Positions 37,920 through 49,940 of a DNA stretch of 64,000 nt are shown piece after piece; the stretch's first letter is position 1, and every line of letters begins with the position of its first letter. This stretch comes from Casuarius casuarius. Lineage: Eukaryota > Chordata > Aves > Casuariiformes > Casuariidae. The stretch is from the NCBI GenBank assembly GCA_003342895.1, contig PTFA01000082.1:2290793-2354792 (forward strand), in the 5' to 3' direction. The notes under the pieces were generated by a model. The model did no database searches. It saw only the letters and a program-made list of their open reading frames with translations, and was not told the DNA's origin. Position numbers and translations under genes: made by a program.

Positions 37920-39368
37920 GTATGTTCCCATTTCAAGTCTCAGCTTTCCCAATTCATTTGTTTCCCAGATAACTGTATAATGATCTAATTTGAAATACGG
38001 TGGGTCCTTGCCTGTTTCCTGTTCTGAGATCTTTGGATGGCAAAAAAGAGTTTTCATCAAAGTTTAGATCACAGTCCATATGAATGGACCTTGAAACCTA
38101 CCACTGCTCTGAGTGTTCATCAAAGGTCATTACAAGTTCTGCGACTTTCATGCACAGTTTATATCACACATTGGTATCCATGATCCCTCCATTACTGAAA
38201 TTTTCCAAACCTAATTAATAGGGAACTCTGGAAAACATTTTCCTTCTTTTCCCACCTCCTTTCCCCCTTTTTCTCCCCTGCCCTTGCAATCTTGTAAGAT
38301 TAGGCTCTACCAATCAGATCAGCTGCTGTTATAAGTCAGTGTAGTGACATTTACCTTTAATAAAACTATTCTGATCCTACTGGGGATCTGACTTCCAAGT
38401 GTGTTTGGGTCAAAGTGCTGGAAGCAGTAACTTCTGGCTATGAATAGTACAAATGTCACAGCTAACAGACTGTCCTTGACCTAGAGCTTGCTTTCTGGGA
38501 CTGCTTGGCTCTCAAGTTTCTTATCAGTGGCCAAAACATTGGATTTAGGTGATGTGGAATCCACGATAAGAAAGAAAAGTAGGTGTGGGGGTGGCACACC
38601 TAAAGACATGTTCTTGCGAGCAAGGCTTAAGGCATGTATTTAACTTGACCGATCTCCTGCCTTGAATTAAATCAACAATAAAGCTAACTTCAATTTCAGC
38701 AGGAGATAGTTTTCTCCTCTGACTTTTACATACAGTCCATCTCAGTTTTGACCACACATTTTAAAACTAGTTTTATGTTGAGAGAATATGTGGCCAGCCT
38801 CTATATCCATGTTTTTCAGCTTAGCAGCACATACTGTAGAAAAAAACCCATATTTTTATAACAATATGAAGGAATATGAGGAGTCAACATGTCACAGGAA
38901 AGAGATGATATAATAGCAGATCGAATACTACAGTTTAGTCAAAGAATCAGATTAACATTTCTACCATGTTCTTACCTATAAAAAAACACAGAACTCTGAT
39001 ACTTGTTGCAGAATATGCTCTTTTGATTAGTATTAACCAATATGTGGAGTGGAATCAATGAATAGGATTAAGAGAGGATTGTGATTCTGAAAATCCTGTG
39101 CATAACAGCTAGATTGTTCCCTCAGCAGCAAACATTGCCAAGTGGAGTATGAAAAGATTCAGACACAGAGAATTTTAGAACACACATTGTACACTAAAAG
39201 TAAAAGTTTCTAGAGGACAGTGACAATTTCTGAAGATTCATACTTGTTTTGGGTCTTGATCCTCTACAGTTTAGTAAACTTTTCAGAGAGATATTGTTAA
39301 CCCTGAGCCCTAAAACATTTCTCATGACATTTTCATTGAAACCAACCCAATGCTACACAGTATTTCAG

Positions 39369-39420
39369 TTTCGGCTGTGAAGAAGCCCTGAAAACACTTA
39401 AAGGATGGGAGCTGAGAGAG
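39369..39420 (+). CDS. Weak exon-like segment with a strong donor
   Basis: The 52 bases between TATTTCAG| and GAG|GTAAGG have one open frame, translating as FGCEEALKTLKGWELRE, which would form a charged helix. The donor is one of the best on this strand. The acceptor is weak: the 30 bases before it are not pyrimidine-rich, and an in-frame TGA lies 27 bases upstream of the acceptor. The start needs a phase 2 donor and the end is phase 0. I give it only as a candidate 5' neighbour for the segment at 40,221. Confidence 0.15.
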
Positions 39421-40220
39421 GTAAGGTGCTTTTGTGCAGAATAAGGAGAAGAGTGCAAGGGGGAAAAGAACAGCCTAAGACAGATTAAATTTCATGAGCC
39501 TACTCCATAGCCTTGTAGGTATTTCTGTTAGAAAAAAGGCACATGGTAAATCTGTTGAAATATGTTGTGATAAACCTTGGATAATCCAAAGTTACTACAG
39601 TGAGCAGCCACCAAGATCTAATGATGCAGATCAAAGAATTAGGCTAAAGATTTCTCTATCTAAAGATAGAGGTCTAGGAAATAAGGAAGGACCATTCTTT
39701 TAAGGATGCATCCTTTCTTTAAGTGGTTTTTCATGGGTTCTCTATGCTTTTGTATTCCTGGTGAGAAGTGGAAATCACAGTAGAGCAGGTAGTGGAGAGA
39801 AGAGTCTTACCCAGCATCTTAATTTGGACAGCTAGACATCTATATGGGTCAGCAAACCATGGGTATGGTGAATCTGTTGGGAAAGGCAAAAAGCAGTAAC
39901 ATGCTAAAAGAAGGACAATATGAACCATTATATGTCTATTTTGGGTAAGAGGGAGTGGAACAGAGATCAAGGAGGCCTACTGGAGATTGTTTCATTAAGT
40001 TGTTCTTTTCCTCTTCTGTCTTTTTGCTCTTTCCCAAATAATGTGCTGTTTGAATAAGCCTGCTTGATTCACTGTTTATGAGCAGGGCATATATTGCTCA
40101 CTATCTGCTCTGGCAGCTTGATTTAGTTTCTCCTTGTTTTGGGGCGGTGGCTCAATATAGTGTTAAAAGAAGATGTCTAGAAGCAGAACCTGGTCTTTGT
40201 TGCTGCCAGCCAGGGCTTAG

Positions 40221-40442
40221 CAGAAGGGCTACCCAATGAAGTGGTATATATTAAATGAAGTTGTCCCAAATGTGCGAGCCAGCTCTACTAAAAATCCTGT
40301 TAGCAATCCACCCAGTATCTTTCATACCAAAGAATCTGTTACAGATAGTATACTGATACACAGGAAAGCATTCACTTACTGGAATGCAGTCACCTCCAGG
40401 GTGCAATGCAAGAGCTGTAACCATTTAAAGCTGCAGAAAGAG
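40221..40442 (+). CDS. Candidate internal exon, unrecognised protein
   Basis: This 222-base segment is open for exactly 74 codons in one frame, starts and ends in phase 0, and is flanked by an acceptor (CTTTGTTGCTGCCAGCC then AGGGCTTAG|) and a good donor (AAAGAG|GTAATA). The encoded peptide has normal protein composition: short motifs include GYPMKWYILNE at the start and AFTYWNAVTSRVQCKSCNHL near the end. The CxxC and nearby His suggest at most a local metal-binding arrangement, with no family I recognise. It contains one CpG in a GTGCGAGCC string. It is on the same strand as the gene-like segments at 45.9-60.2 kb, but its phase 0 end does not fit the phase 2 start at 45,875, so a missing exon or a skip to 59,401 would be needed. 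A chance open frame remains possible. Confidence 0.25.
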
Positions 40443-42932
40443 GTAATATATATCAGCAGCACGTAGCTGATTCCTCTCATTTTCTACACAACACCATGCC
40501 AGAATTTCTACAGCTAAGCAAATAATATCAGACAACATTGTGTGGCATCTCCTTCACGTGGGTGGCAACAAGCAGCATAGCATAAGGGTTATTATAAATA
40601 TTATGAAACTATTTGAGAAAGAACTCTCTTGCATTAATGTTCCAAAGTGTATCAAATTAATATGACTTAAATTTTTTCAAATACCTTTCCAGCATCCAGC
40701 AAAAGAACCAAGAAATTAATTTTTCTCATTCTGTAGCATTTGTCATACTCTGAGGTCTGCAGGCATTTTACTAGAAATATCCCTGTAAATACTGAAAGGT
40801 CTCAGTGAAGACTGTGTGGAAGCAGAGTTTCCAACTACAGGCCTATGAAATCCTGTGTCGGTTTCACACACATTTGCTAGNGTGGTCCCACTGGCCTCAC
40901 CTGACAAAGGCTTGCATCTTCATCCTCAAGCTTCAAGCAAACTCAATAAAAATTCATGTAAACCACTGCATTGTGTTAACCTATCATTAACACATACCCC
41001 AAGGGGCCAAGTTATACTTTTTCNTACAGGGATCTCTTAGGTTTTATCCTAGAGGCCTTTTAATCCTCTCATCTCAGCTTTTGTCACAGTTGAGATTTTC
41101 CCACGAATGACTGTCGGCCCAGTCCCAACATTGCACCATGATCTCAGCGAAGGACTGCTAGGCCTCCCCCTCACGCCCAGAGCTGCCTTTTGTACCACCC
41201 TCTTCTCTGTAGCAAAAGCAGAAATGAATCCTGCTGCAGAACTGCCTCAGTTATCACTTTTTAAAATGTCTCCCTGAGGTGGACATATTGTTCTGGGATA
41301 GACCTCTGGATCTTCTCTATCCTAGAACCAGCTAAAAAGGGCCAGTGAATCTTCACTTCTCTGTTAAAAATCTATAGCTTAAAGTGGCCTGAACACTGAC
41401 ATTTATGTAAAGTTGCAGCAAATGGACAATCAGTGATAAATACAGTCAGCAGTATAAGTAAAATCACAGCACCCATCTTCCACATACTCANTGCAACTAA
41501 ATGTCAAGGTCGAGAAAGGAATAAAAAAGATATAGTAGCATAATTTGTTTGGAACATCTTTCCTGGATAACACTCACATGTAAGTAATATTTAGGTAAAA
41601 TAGCCACTTGCCTTCTAAAAGCAACATGCCTTCATTTAATACATATATCAGCAATGCTCAAGTTCAGCGCATTTGCTGGAAGCCATGAAAACAGCCCCAG
41701 CTCTGAACTGAATGGCTGCTTTTGTCTCATTTAGAAGCAGAAGGATTTTCCTTATCCAGGGAAAGAAAGAAGTCTTTTCAGAGACTAAGACGTTGTGCCA
41801 GACTCTCTGCTAGGCATCATGGGGTGTTTTGAATGATCTGGAGAGGCCACAAAGTATCTGCATCCCTAGCAGGCAACACTGGCTGAGGAAGTGGAGCTTC
41901 TCTCCGCAGCTCCGTGTGCTGCCGTCTGTGCTGCCATGCCAGGCAACAGGTTGCCACCTCAGAGGAGGTGCCATCTTCTTTTCTTCTCCACCCCTCTGTT
42001 CCCTTTCACCACCTGCTCTGACACATCTCTGACAGTTCCTGTTTAACTCCTCTTCCCTAGTAAATTCTCATTCTGCAGGCAAGGGAAGCAAACGTGAACT
42101 CTCTTCTGAGTCCGCAGCACTGCTTATTAATCAACCAGNCAATTCACTGCTGAAGGACACAAGGGCCTCCCTCCCTGGAGGAAATCCTTCCACACCCAGA
42201 GAGCTCAGTTCCACCACCTGCCCCCATGAAATCTAGGAAACAGCGTTTTGGGAAGCAGATTCAGCACAGATGTATACCATGCAAAGATCTATTGACTTAA
42301 GAGTATATCTATGCTGAATTTAGCTTGAGGAATTTAAAGCACTGGCAGCTTTTCCTCCTTCCCCATCGCCCCTCTGATATAGATGTCAGGAGACACACAG
42401 AATGCCACTTAATTCAGATTTCAGTATGATCATCATTGTTTGTCATTTGTTATTCAGTTGTTTGCTTCTCCAGTGAAATGGTTTACATGGCACACATGAG
42501 CTGGGTAACCATTACATAAACTGTGCTCTTTGGCTAGATTAAAATTCACACCAAACTGTGTGACAAACACCGTCTCTCTGCTCTTGGGAGGGCCACTGAG
42601 CTCTACCCAACCAGAAAATATAGGAATATTGTACCTGATGGCACATGGGGCAATAGCTAAGAGAAGCAAGAGGGACTGAAACAACAGAAAAAACTTATTA
42701 GTGTAGAACTTCTGTAAAATGTCTTTGGAAAATTATTTCTAAATGATCTTTTTCACACACACTTAAAGGGACCAGAAAAGGTCATCCATGGCAATAATAC
42801 TTTTAGTCTATCGTGCTATCGTGGTAGGTATATATATCAGTGCATCTGGTGTATAGAGTATAACTGATCTGTGCTAACTAACATTGACTAGGAATAGGAA
42901 AGTATGGAGACTTCAGTATCTTTCCTCTCTCA

Positions 42933-43164
42933 GGCCATCTATTCAAGGAGTAAGAAACACCCAGTAGATGGTCCCTTCTTAGAGAATGAAGGGTTCCAGG
43001 GCTGTGCTGACCTTCTGCTCCAAATACAAAATGTTCTTTTATCTTCCCTCCTCTCACAAAGAGATGTATCTTTAAAACAAATAAAGGAGCAAACAAGACA
43101 TTCCTCTGCACACACATGCCCAGAAATGGGGATGAGAGAACAGACAGCACATGACAAACATTAA
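42933..43164 (+). CDS. Possible terminal exon
   Basis: After a very good acceptor, CAGTATCTTTCCTCTCTCAG|, a frame of 76 codons runs to TAA at 43,162-43,164. The peptide is of ordinary, hydrophilic composition (for example KKHPVDGPFLENEG and LLLQIQNVLLSSLLSQRD), with a short leucine-rich helix in the middle. No good donor lies inside, so it would have to be a last exon. No family is recognised, and an AATAAA inside the frame (in ACAAATAAAGG) argues mildly against it. The 128-codon opposite-strand frame at 42,878-43,261 overlaps it. Confidence 0.17.
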
Positions 43165-44109
43165 TTGTGCTTTTCAATGCACTTCTGGAAGGAGTCAGAT
43201 ATGGCAGTGCTGTCCATGGCACAAGCACTTGAATAATACTGCAGAGATTAAATCTAAGCAATTGTGAAGGAAAGGAATTTTTTTGAAGTATCCTGAATTC
43301 ATGGTGGGTTTTCTTTGGTTAGCACCCATTGAATTAAAATATGTGGAAACCACCTGGGAAGTTTCTGTTATAGATTAAGCCCCCTTATCGCTGCAGTTAC
43401 GAAAGTGCTTTTTCCACTTCACCAATCTTTCAGTAAAAACAAAGACAGAACTCAATATTCTTGATAGATCTTGGATAAAATGAAGGCAGGAAAGAAAATC
43501 TTTCAGGCCTGTTTTATGGTCTGGAAAGAAACAGGACCGCATATCTTGTCTTTTTTCAACTCGCAACGGCATGGTCCAACCCCTGGTGAAAGTCTACTCA
43601 AGCCAAAGGAGTTGCACCAGGGATCATTTTGGCTCATGCTCTGAAACTGTCAGTAAACAAAAGATCAGATCCATGTATGTTCACTCTTTATTTATGCTCA
43701 CCACTTTATTGCATATGATAATAGGAGAGGGAGGGAAACTTCCTCTGATGCTTTTTCACATGGCTTCCTGTAAGCAGAGAAATATTGGGGTTTGGCTTTT
43801 TGTTAGCTTGGAATAGCGGCAGTGCAGGGCTGTAAGTGATGTCCACCAGATACAGTGACTCATGGTGACTTTCTCTTCCGGGAGTAGGGGGGAGCCAGGA
43901 ACCAGACTCTCCGTGTGGTTTCATGGTCTGCAGGTGGGGCACATGATTACACAGTGCCTGTGACAACTCCACAATTGAGCTTGTCTTACTGTAAAATGAG
44001 GATTCACAGAAGCACAAGATTAACGGACGCCATCTAATTTAATGCCTTGAAAATATTGTTGGTGTGTTATCCAAACCAGAGCTTCACTGGTCAGCAATTT
44101 CTTATATGA

Positions 44110-44178
44110 TCTTTATAAACTCTTTATAAACTTTAAAATTTATAAATCTTTATAAATCTTTAGAAATCTTTATGAACT
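44110..44178. repeat. Short tandem repeat, TCTTTATAAA unit
   Basis: Variants of TCTTTATAAA(C/T) recur about six times with one to three changes per unit: ATCTTTATAAAC, TCTTTATAAAC, TTTATAAATC, TTTATAAATC, TTTAGAAATC, TTTATGAAC. The array is old, AT-rich and irregular in unit length (10-12 bases). Confidence 0.8.
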
Positions 44179-45874
44179 CCCTGAGACGATGGCAGGAATA
44201 ANGTTATTTTTTGTTGCACCATCTAGCCCCGCCATGATCTTGTTGCCTAGAACGTCTTGTGCCCCCTCTTGAGGAACATTTTTTCACATGCTTTCTGACT
44301 GACTCGTATACAAAGTGGCATCCATTAAGAAAAGAATCAAGAAACAACAAAAGGAGTTTAATTTCCAGGGTCTGTGCAACAACAATCTTATGGGCTGTTT
44401 TGGGGGTGCTATTACAGCTCCAGAAACATTGGCAGTGGCATATTGCCTGAAATAATAAGAAGCAGCAGAACAAGAGTGAACTTTCAGCACCCAAGATTTA
44501 TGTGTCAAAAATGCCTCAGCCCTTGTACATGTTTTATGAGAGTTAAAATAGAAAGTACAGTCCCTCTGTCTCAAGTGGTGAACAAGCTATACTTCTACAA
44601 GATTTAGCTCTTAAGACATTCCTGAAATTCCTTAAACCTCTGAAATTATGAGTGATTGCTCCAGAGGGGTGTGAAGTCTGTATCTGGATTTCAGACTGAG
44701 TTCCAGTCATTGGCTATAATTGCAATGGAATTTTTGGTACCCAAAAGATCATAAGAAGCCATGGAGGAAAGGAATTGGAAAAGAAAGAAAAGGGCAGTTG
44801 CATTTTGAGGCATAGTTGCTTAATAAACATATTTTCCCAATAAACAAGTCTGGGAAACTCTTCAGCTATACTGTGCCAGTGTGGGTAGGTCTGCGTTTAC
44901 ACTGAGGCTTGGCAACATGGATGTTTGACTCACCGATTATACAGTATAAACTCAGTGATCTGCTGAATGTGCCAAGTTTGAGAGGCAGATTTAGTCAGCT
45001 TTGCTCTTGATGAGTAGGACTGCGCTCTGCAAGTAGCACCTTACTTGAGATGGATTACTTGAGAAGGAAACTACTGCACAAAGAAAGTTTGTCAGTGTTG
45101 ACCCACATAAGCATGTTTTTTTTTTTTTTTTTTAACTGCTAATGTGGGCAGAGCCTCATTAGAAAGAGAAGGTTTTTTAATGGCCTTTGAAGACTCTTTC
45201 ATTTTCATTTGTTTCCAATGTCTCTCTCATTTTTAGCAAGCAGCTGCTTGTTGCTAATCCTTTGCAGCCATATTCTTTAACATCCCATGTGCAACACTTG
45301 TCACTGGCACACTGCTTTGGCTATAACCAGAGTGCATGATCATGCAGAGATTTGTATTTAGGGCAGGATTGTACTCCAGAAACTGTTCTCTGGAACTGTG
45401 TATGTGGGCTCAACCAGAGAATATGCAGGCCAAAAGAGGAGAAGGTTCAATTTGCCATCTCCAGAGAGCCAGAGAGCCTCACAAACTCCATTGCACCCAT
45501 TTATGACAAGTTTCTGTGTAGCTAAACAGGAAAACTTTTCCATAGTTTTTTTTTAAGCTTTTCTGTAGAATTTTATAGAAAATTAGGTCTGTGTTTCAGC
45601 ATTTTAATAGGGATTTAAGTTCTAATTTTAAAATACAGTGTTGATTTCTGCTCTATTAAAATCTGTAGGACTTCTCCTTGGGACTCCTTATTCCTGGAAA
45701 ATGTGGAGATCTATTAACTAAAGGCATGGAGAAGCCTAATTAAAACATGCCTGTGCCATTAGCTCACCTGAGGGGCAGAGGGGGACGGGGCAGGAATTTG
45801 TCTGGTCTACCTTGATCACAACTGTGAATGAAATTTGCTCAGTACATTAGGGTGACTTTCTGGACATATTTCAG

Positions 45875-46061
45875 GAAGGACGGAAAGGCAGTGAAGGAAC
45901 AGCATTTCCCTCTCGCTAATGGGATACACAAAAAGAAGTCAAGTTCAGACATCTCTCCTCAGGTCCCAAAAGGAGAAGAGAAGACATCCACCTTGTCTAC
46001 TTCGTCTGTCCTCATTCCCTGGAAACCCAAAGCCCAGCCAGGGTCAGTTCTGCAGCAAAAG
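45875..46061 (+). CDS. Candidate internal exon of an unrecognised split gene
   Basis: The segment is 187 bases (one base plus 62 codons) between an acceptor, GACTTTCTGGACATATTTCAG|, and a donor, CAAAAG|GTATTG. Its single open frame encodes a hydrophilic, Lys/Ser/Pro-rich peptide typical of a disordered linker: KDGKAVKEQHFPLANG at the start, KKKSSSDISPQVPKGEEK in the middle and IPWKPKAQPGSVLQQK at the end. It starts needing a phase 2 donor and ends in phase 0, which fits the phase 0 start of the segment at 59,401. Read across that junction, the last residues (SVLQQK) and the first of the next (LVIEMLKKLESL) form one continuous amphipathic helix, which supports the join. The gap would be a 13.3-kb intron. 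No homologue is recognised; the prediction rests on frame, splice sites, phase and composition. Confidence 0.3.
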
Positions 46062-47464
46062 GTATTGACTGATTAGTGAGTGATTAATTTTTTGTCTGAT
46101 CTGCACATCAGGTGTCTTTATCTATGCTGTTTCAGAGAGTGACAGTTTCTCAGGTGGCTTTGCAAATGTGGTGGCATGCCCTCTTGTTTGTATGAGCTGA
46201 TCAGCAGAGGAAATACCTCAATTAATGGTCATCCACTCGCTCACTCCCATGTGCAGGGGCATACAAACTTTCAGGTCGTTTTCTGACTGCAACTCTTGCT
46301 ATTGAAAAGTGGACAGTTTTCTTGCATATAAAAGGTTGTTCTGCAAGGTGCAGATTATTCTTAGATTTAAGGGGCTAGTGGATTTCCTTAATATTCAAAG
46401 AGCAAACACCGCCACTATCATTATGAATCACTATTCCTGATGAGCCTAATTCTTTTTACTGCTATTACAGCAGATGCTCACATATCTATCCTCAGTGGCC
46501 AGATCAATCTTCCCAAACTCCTCATAAATATGCCAGTAGGAATAGTGGGTATTATAATGACATCCCCTGGCCTTGGCAGGAGAAGATATAGCTGCTGCTT
46601 CAAGTCAGCTTTCCAGACTGCTTACCTGCAAAGCCTAGGGGGACATCATGTATGGATCCCTTGCTCAACATTGCCGTTACACAGGCAGATATTCAGAGTG
46701 ACAGAGTGACGTATTTCCCTGTAAACAGCCTTCAGTGCAGTGTTTTTCTCTCTGTGGCTATGAGTCTTCTTCTAGCATCATCCATCTTCAAGTGTGTGAG
46801 CTGTTTTGAGGTCAATTATAAAACTTTGGGGAGTTTTAACACAGGCAGTTTCTCAGAATACAAAGCAAGTGACAGACCCTGGAAAATAGGAAGCCTAGTG
46901 AAATAAAGTGTATTGTATTACACAAAATGGTAGATCTTTAAAAGAAGTCAGATTCATAATCTCTCAGATCAAGTGGATTATCTGCAAACAAACCTCTCCT
47001 TACCTGCTCATTTCTTTCGCCCTCTCATATGTGTCTTCCCTGCAGTGGCTAACCATCACCAGTATGCCTCCTTGAACAGCCACTCCTATTTCCCTGCCTC
47101 CTCCAGGGAATGCTCTCTCCTGTGGCCTTCTTTCATATCTAAGATATCACAGGGACCTAGAAAAAAATCTTTCCAATAAACTTGTTCATTCCTGGCCTTA
47201 GTTTCTAAACACTTCACATTTTCCCATTCCTATAAGTCTAACACTTATCTGAGCCCATGTTTCCTCTAGTCTCCTATCGCCCTTTGCTTTACTAAGCCAC
47301 GTGAGCAGAGAAGTCCTACAGGGACTAAGAGTTGAGACTTGGCCAGGAATGAAACAGAGCTCAGAGCCCTGCTCTGGATAAAGGGTAGGTACACCATAAG
47401 AGATAGTTTCAGCCCCAAAGAGTTGGAAGCCTGTGTTAGTGAGGCTGGCAAAGGGTGGAACAGG

Positions 47465-47580
47465 AAAAAATTGCGGAGTCCCTTGCCTAAGGCTAGGCAG
47501 CTGCCAAGTGGCTGAGTAAAGCCCTGTGCTTAAGTCACAGTCTCTTGTTCCCTCTGTATTAGATAGAACTGCCTCTCAGA
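47465..47580 (-). mobile_element. MIR-type SINE fragment
   Basis: On the + strand GAGTCCCTTGCCTAAGGCTA, then GGCAGCTGCCAAGTGGCTGA, then GCCCTGTGCTTAAGTCACAG, follows the reverse complement of MIR (usual wording GTGACTTGCCCAAGGTCAC, then GCAAGTCAGTGGCAGAGC, then CCTGTGCTCTAACCAC). The order is right across about 110 bases; it is diverged. Confidence 0.65.
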
Positions 47581-49870
47581 TGCTTGGGGGTAAAATAGAT
47601 GGATAAAATTTGGCCATTCAGATCAATTTTTGCTTTGTATCTTCCATGTTCTTGTGTTTTAAAATGTGTTCCAAGGCCGCCTGAAGCTTTAGATGGGCAC
47701 TTTTTGGCAGGGAGTTTGAATAAGACTGAAATCTAATTAAATAAATATAATGAGATTCTGAACCAGTTGGCTTATACTTAAGATTTGCTTGTGTTCAGCT
47801 ATAATCCCATCTATAGAACACATGTAAGGATTAGCACACAACAGCCCAGAAGTACATACATGTTGCAAGATAACAGTATGCTTTTAGGTCCCACAGTTGC
47901 TGCCAGAAGAATTCCTCCCTCAATACATGTTTTTTTAAGAGGAAGAAGAAAGAGGACCCTTGCTGATGCCAATACTGTTTTCTGAAAGTAGTCTTACTCA
48001 GTGTCCTGCTGCAGCACAAAGGCACAGCACATAACAGGTGGCGCTTACAGTGGCACAACACTATGTGCAACAAAAGACATTTGATTCTCCCTTTTACATA
48101 GCTTTAACAAGAAAAAAAAATTGGAAATCAGGGTATGGATTCAAAGGTAGATTACTGCTCTGTGTTTTAACTTAGCGTACCAAGGTCTAAAATTTGCTAA
48201 CATCAGTCCAATTAAGGATGTGGTGCAGCTAGATGAATATGCAGCACATAATGTATATCCAAGGGGTCTCACAAAAACCACTGTAAGCTCCAGGGCCCTC
48301 GGTCAAAGCTCCCTCTGCCGCAGTCGACCAGATTTGGATCTTCACTACACAATCACTTTGCACTTTGGTAGATAGATGATTCATCTGAGTTCAAAATAAC
48401 AATGAATCAGCACTGGCTGTTCTCAGGACATAGGTAATATTTTCATTTTATTCAGTCAGGATGCTTCTCATCAACTGATCAGCTTTCCTGGCTGTTGGTG
48501 TCACCCCGCAGCACCACAGCAGCCTGGCTGTGAGGCGTCATGCAGCAGCGGCCTCATTATAGATTTCTTGAGGTTATTTATCAATTTGGGCAGCGCATAT
48601 GTGATTGCGATGCCCTTGCCTTACCTGTGAGCATGCATGCTCAGCTGCAGGAACTGTCAAAATCAAGGCAGAAAACCTCAGAGCCATGTAGCAGGGGCTG
48701 GAGTAACTTCATCATAAAGACTGGAAAAAAACCCTCGCCTAGCACCTCCGGGCAGCTTAGCTGAGGTTTTAAGGACTTCACATTTAGACTTAGCCACACA
48801 CAAATGTGTGTTAGGCTTCTAAGTCTTTTCCAAATCTCTTCATGATCTCTCCATGATATACAGCCTAGAACTAACTCCTCTCAAGAGGAACAATTCATGG
48901 AGTGTGATGAGGGTCAGCCAACATGACTGAAATGTTTCAGATGGCATTATCAGGTGCAGGATAAAGCCACTCCAACTCAAGCTTCCCGGCAGAATGTCCA
49001 TTTCAAAGACGCCATCTGTCAATCGTAAAGAGACTGGAATTAGAGATCAATACTTCTCTATTAATTTCTCAAGCAGGGGGCCTGAATTAAGACTGCAGAT
49101 CCTAGAAATTAATCTGTGGAAACTTTTTTTAAAGTTATCACCAGTGTTATGAAATGGTCCCTCCAAGCTAGGGAATATAATATAATTCATACAGGTAAAT
49201 ATTCTATGGTCATCTTTGAGAAGAAGCCTGAACCAAGAAAATGCATTTCACTAGATATGTAACCAATTGTACACTGTAATGTATGCAAGTAGGACCCCTT
49301 TCTCATTACTGTGGCAACCTTTTGATACCCTGAAGCTTAGAGGCTAATCATTGCTATCTACAAATGTTACCAGCCCTGCGTAGCTGGACAACCTTTCTTC
49401 AGTCAAGTTATGTTATTTCCCTGTCAGGATATTAATAATAGACCCAATAAGACACAGAGCCAATGCCTCATAAACAGTTTCCGTAGGCAATACAGAGCGC
49501 TGCAGTTGATATACATTTATATTTATACACACATAGAGAAGACATGGCATACACCATTCAGTATCCATCATTAAAGGTCCTCCTTATTTCTTCCTATTTT
49601 TTCTAGTCCTCATTAAATTTTTCTATTCATAAAAAGGAACAAAAAGCCATTTTGAAATAGCATAAATGAACAACATGTTTCTCATAAGTTTCAAAACCAT
49701 CCTCACTATCCAAAGCCTCTCTAAATTGGGATCATTCTGAGTCTTTAGTGTCTCAGTCTGTTCCTGATCGTAATCTTCCATCCTGGTATTACTTTCTCCT
49801 GAGCAATGCCACTGTTTCATAAATCAGAGAGTGTAGACCCTAAGTAAGCATAGTACCAAAGGACACTTCT

Positions 49871-49940
49871 GGGGCAAGATTCTGCTTTGTTTGCAAAAGT
49901 ACAACTCCGTAATAAAGTTACTGAGGTCAGTGAAACAAAC
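49871..49940. repeat. ACTGAAGTCAATGG-family repeat copy
   Basis: GGGGCAAGATTCTGCTTTGT, then TACAACTCCGTAATAAAGTT, then ACTGAGGTCAGTGAAACAAA keeps the family order: a GGCAGGATTCTG-type flank, TGTAACTCCA, then the ACTGACTTCAGTGG core. Confidence 0.5.

Larger units (their letters stand above)
40443..45874. other. Unannotated region
   Basis: A possible terminal exon at 42,933-43,164 is listed separately. The 44,204-44,607 frames on both strands overlap one another and are unconvincing. Single Ns occur near 40,881, 41,024, 41,491, 42,139 and 44,202, and a T run lies at 45,117-45,133. Confidence 0.45.
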
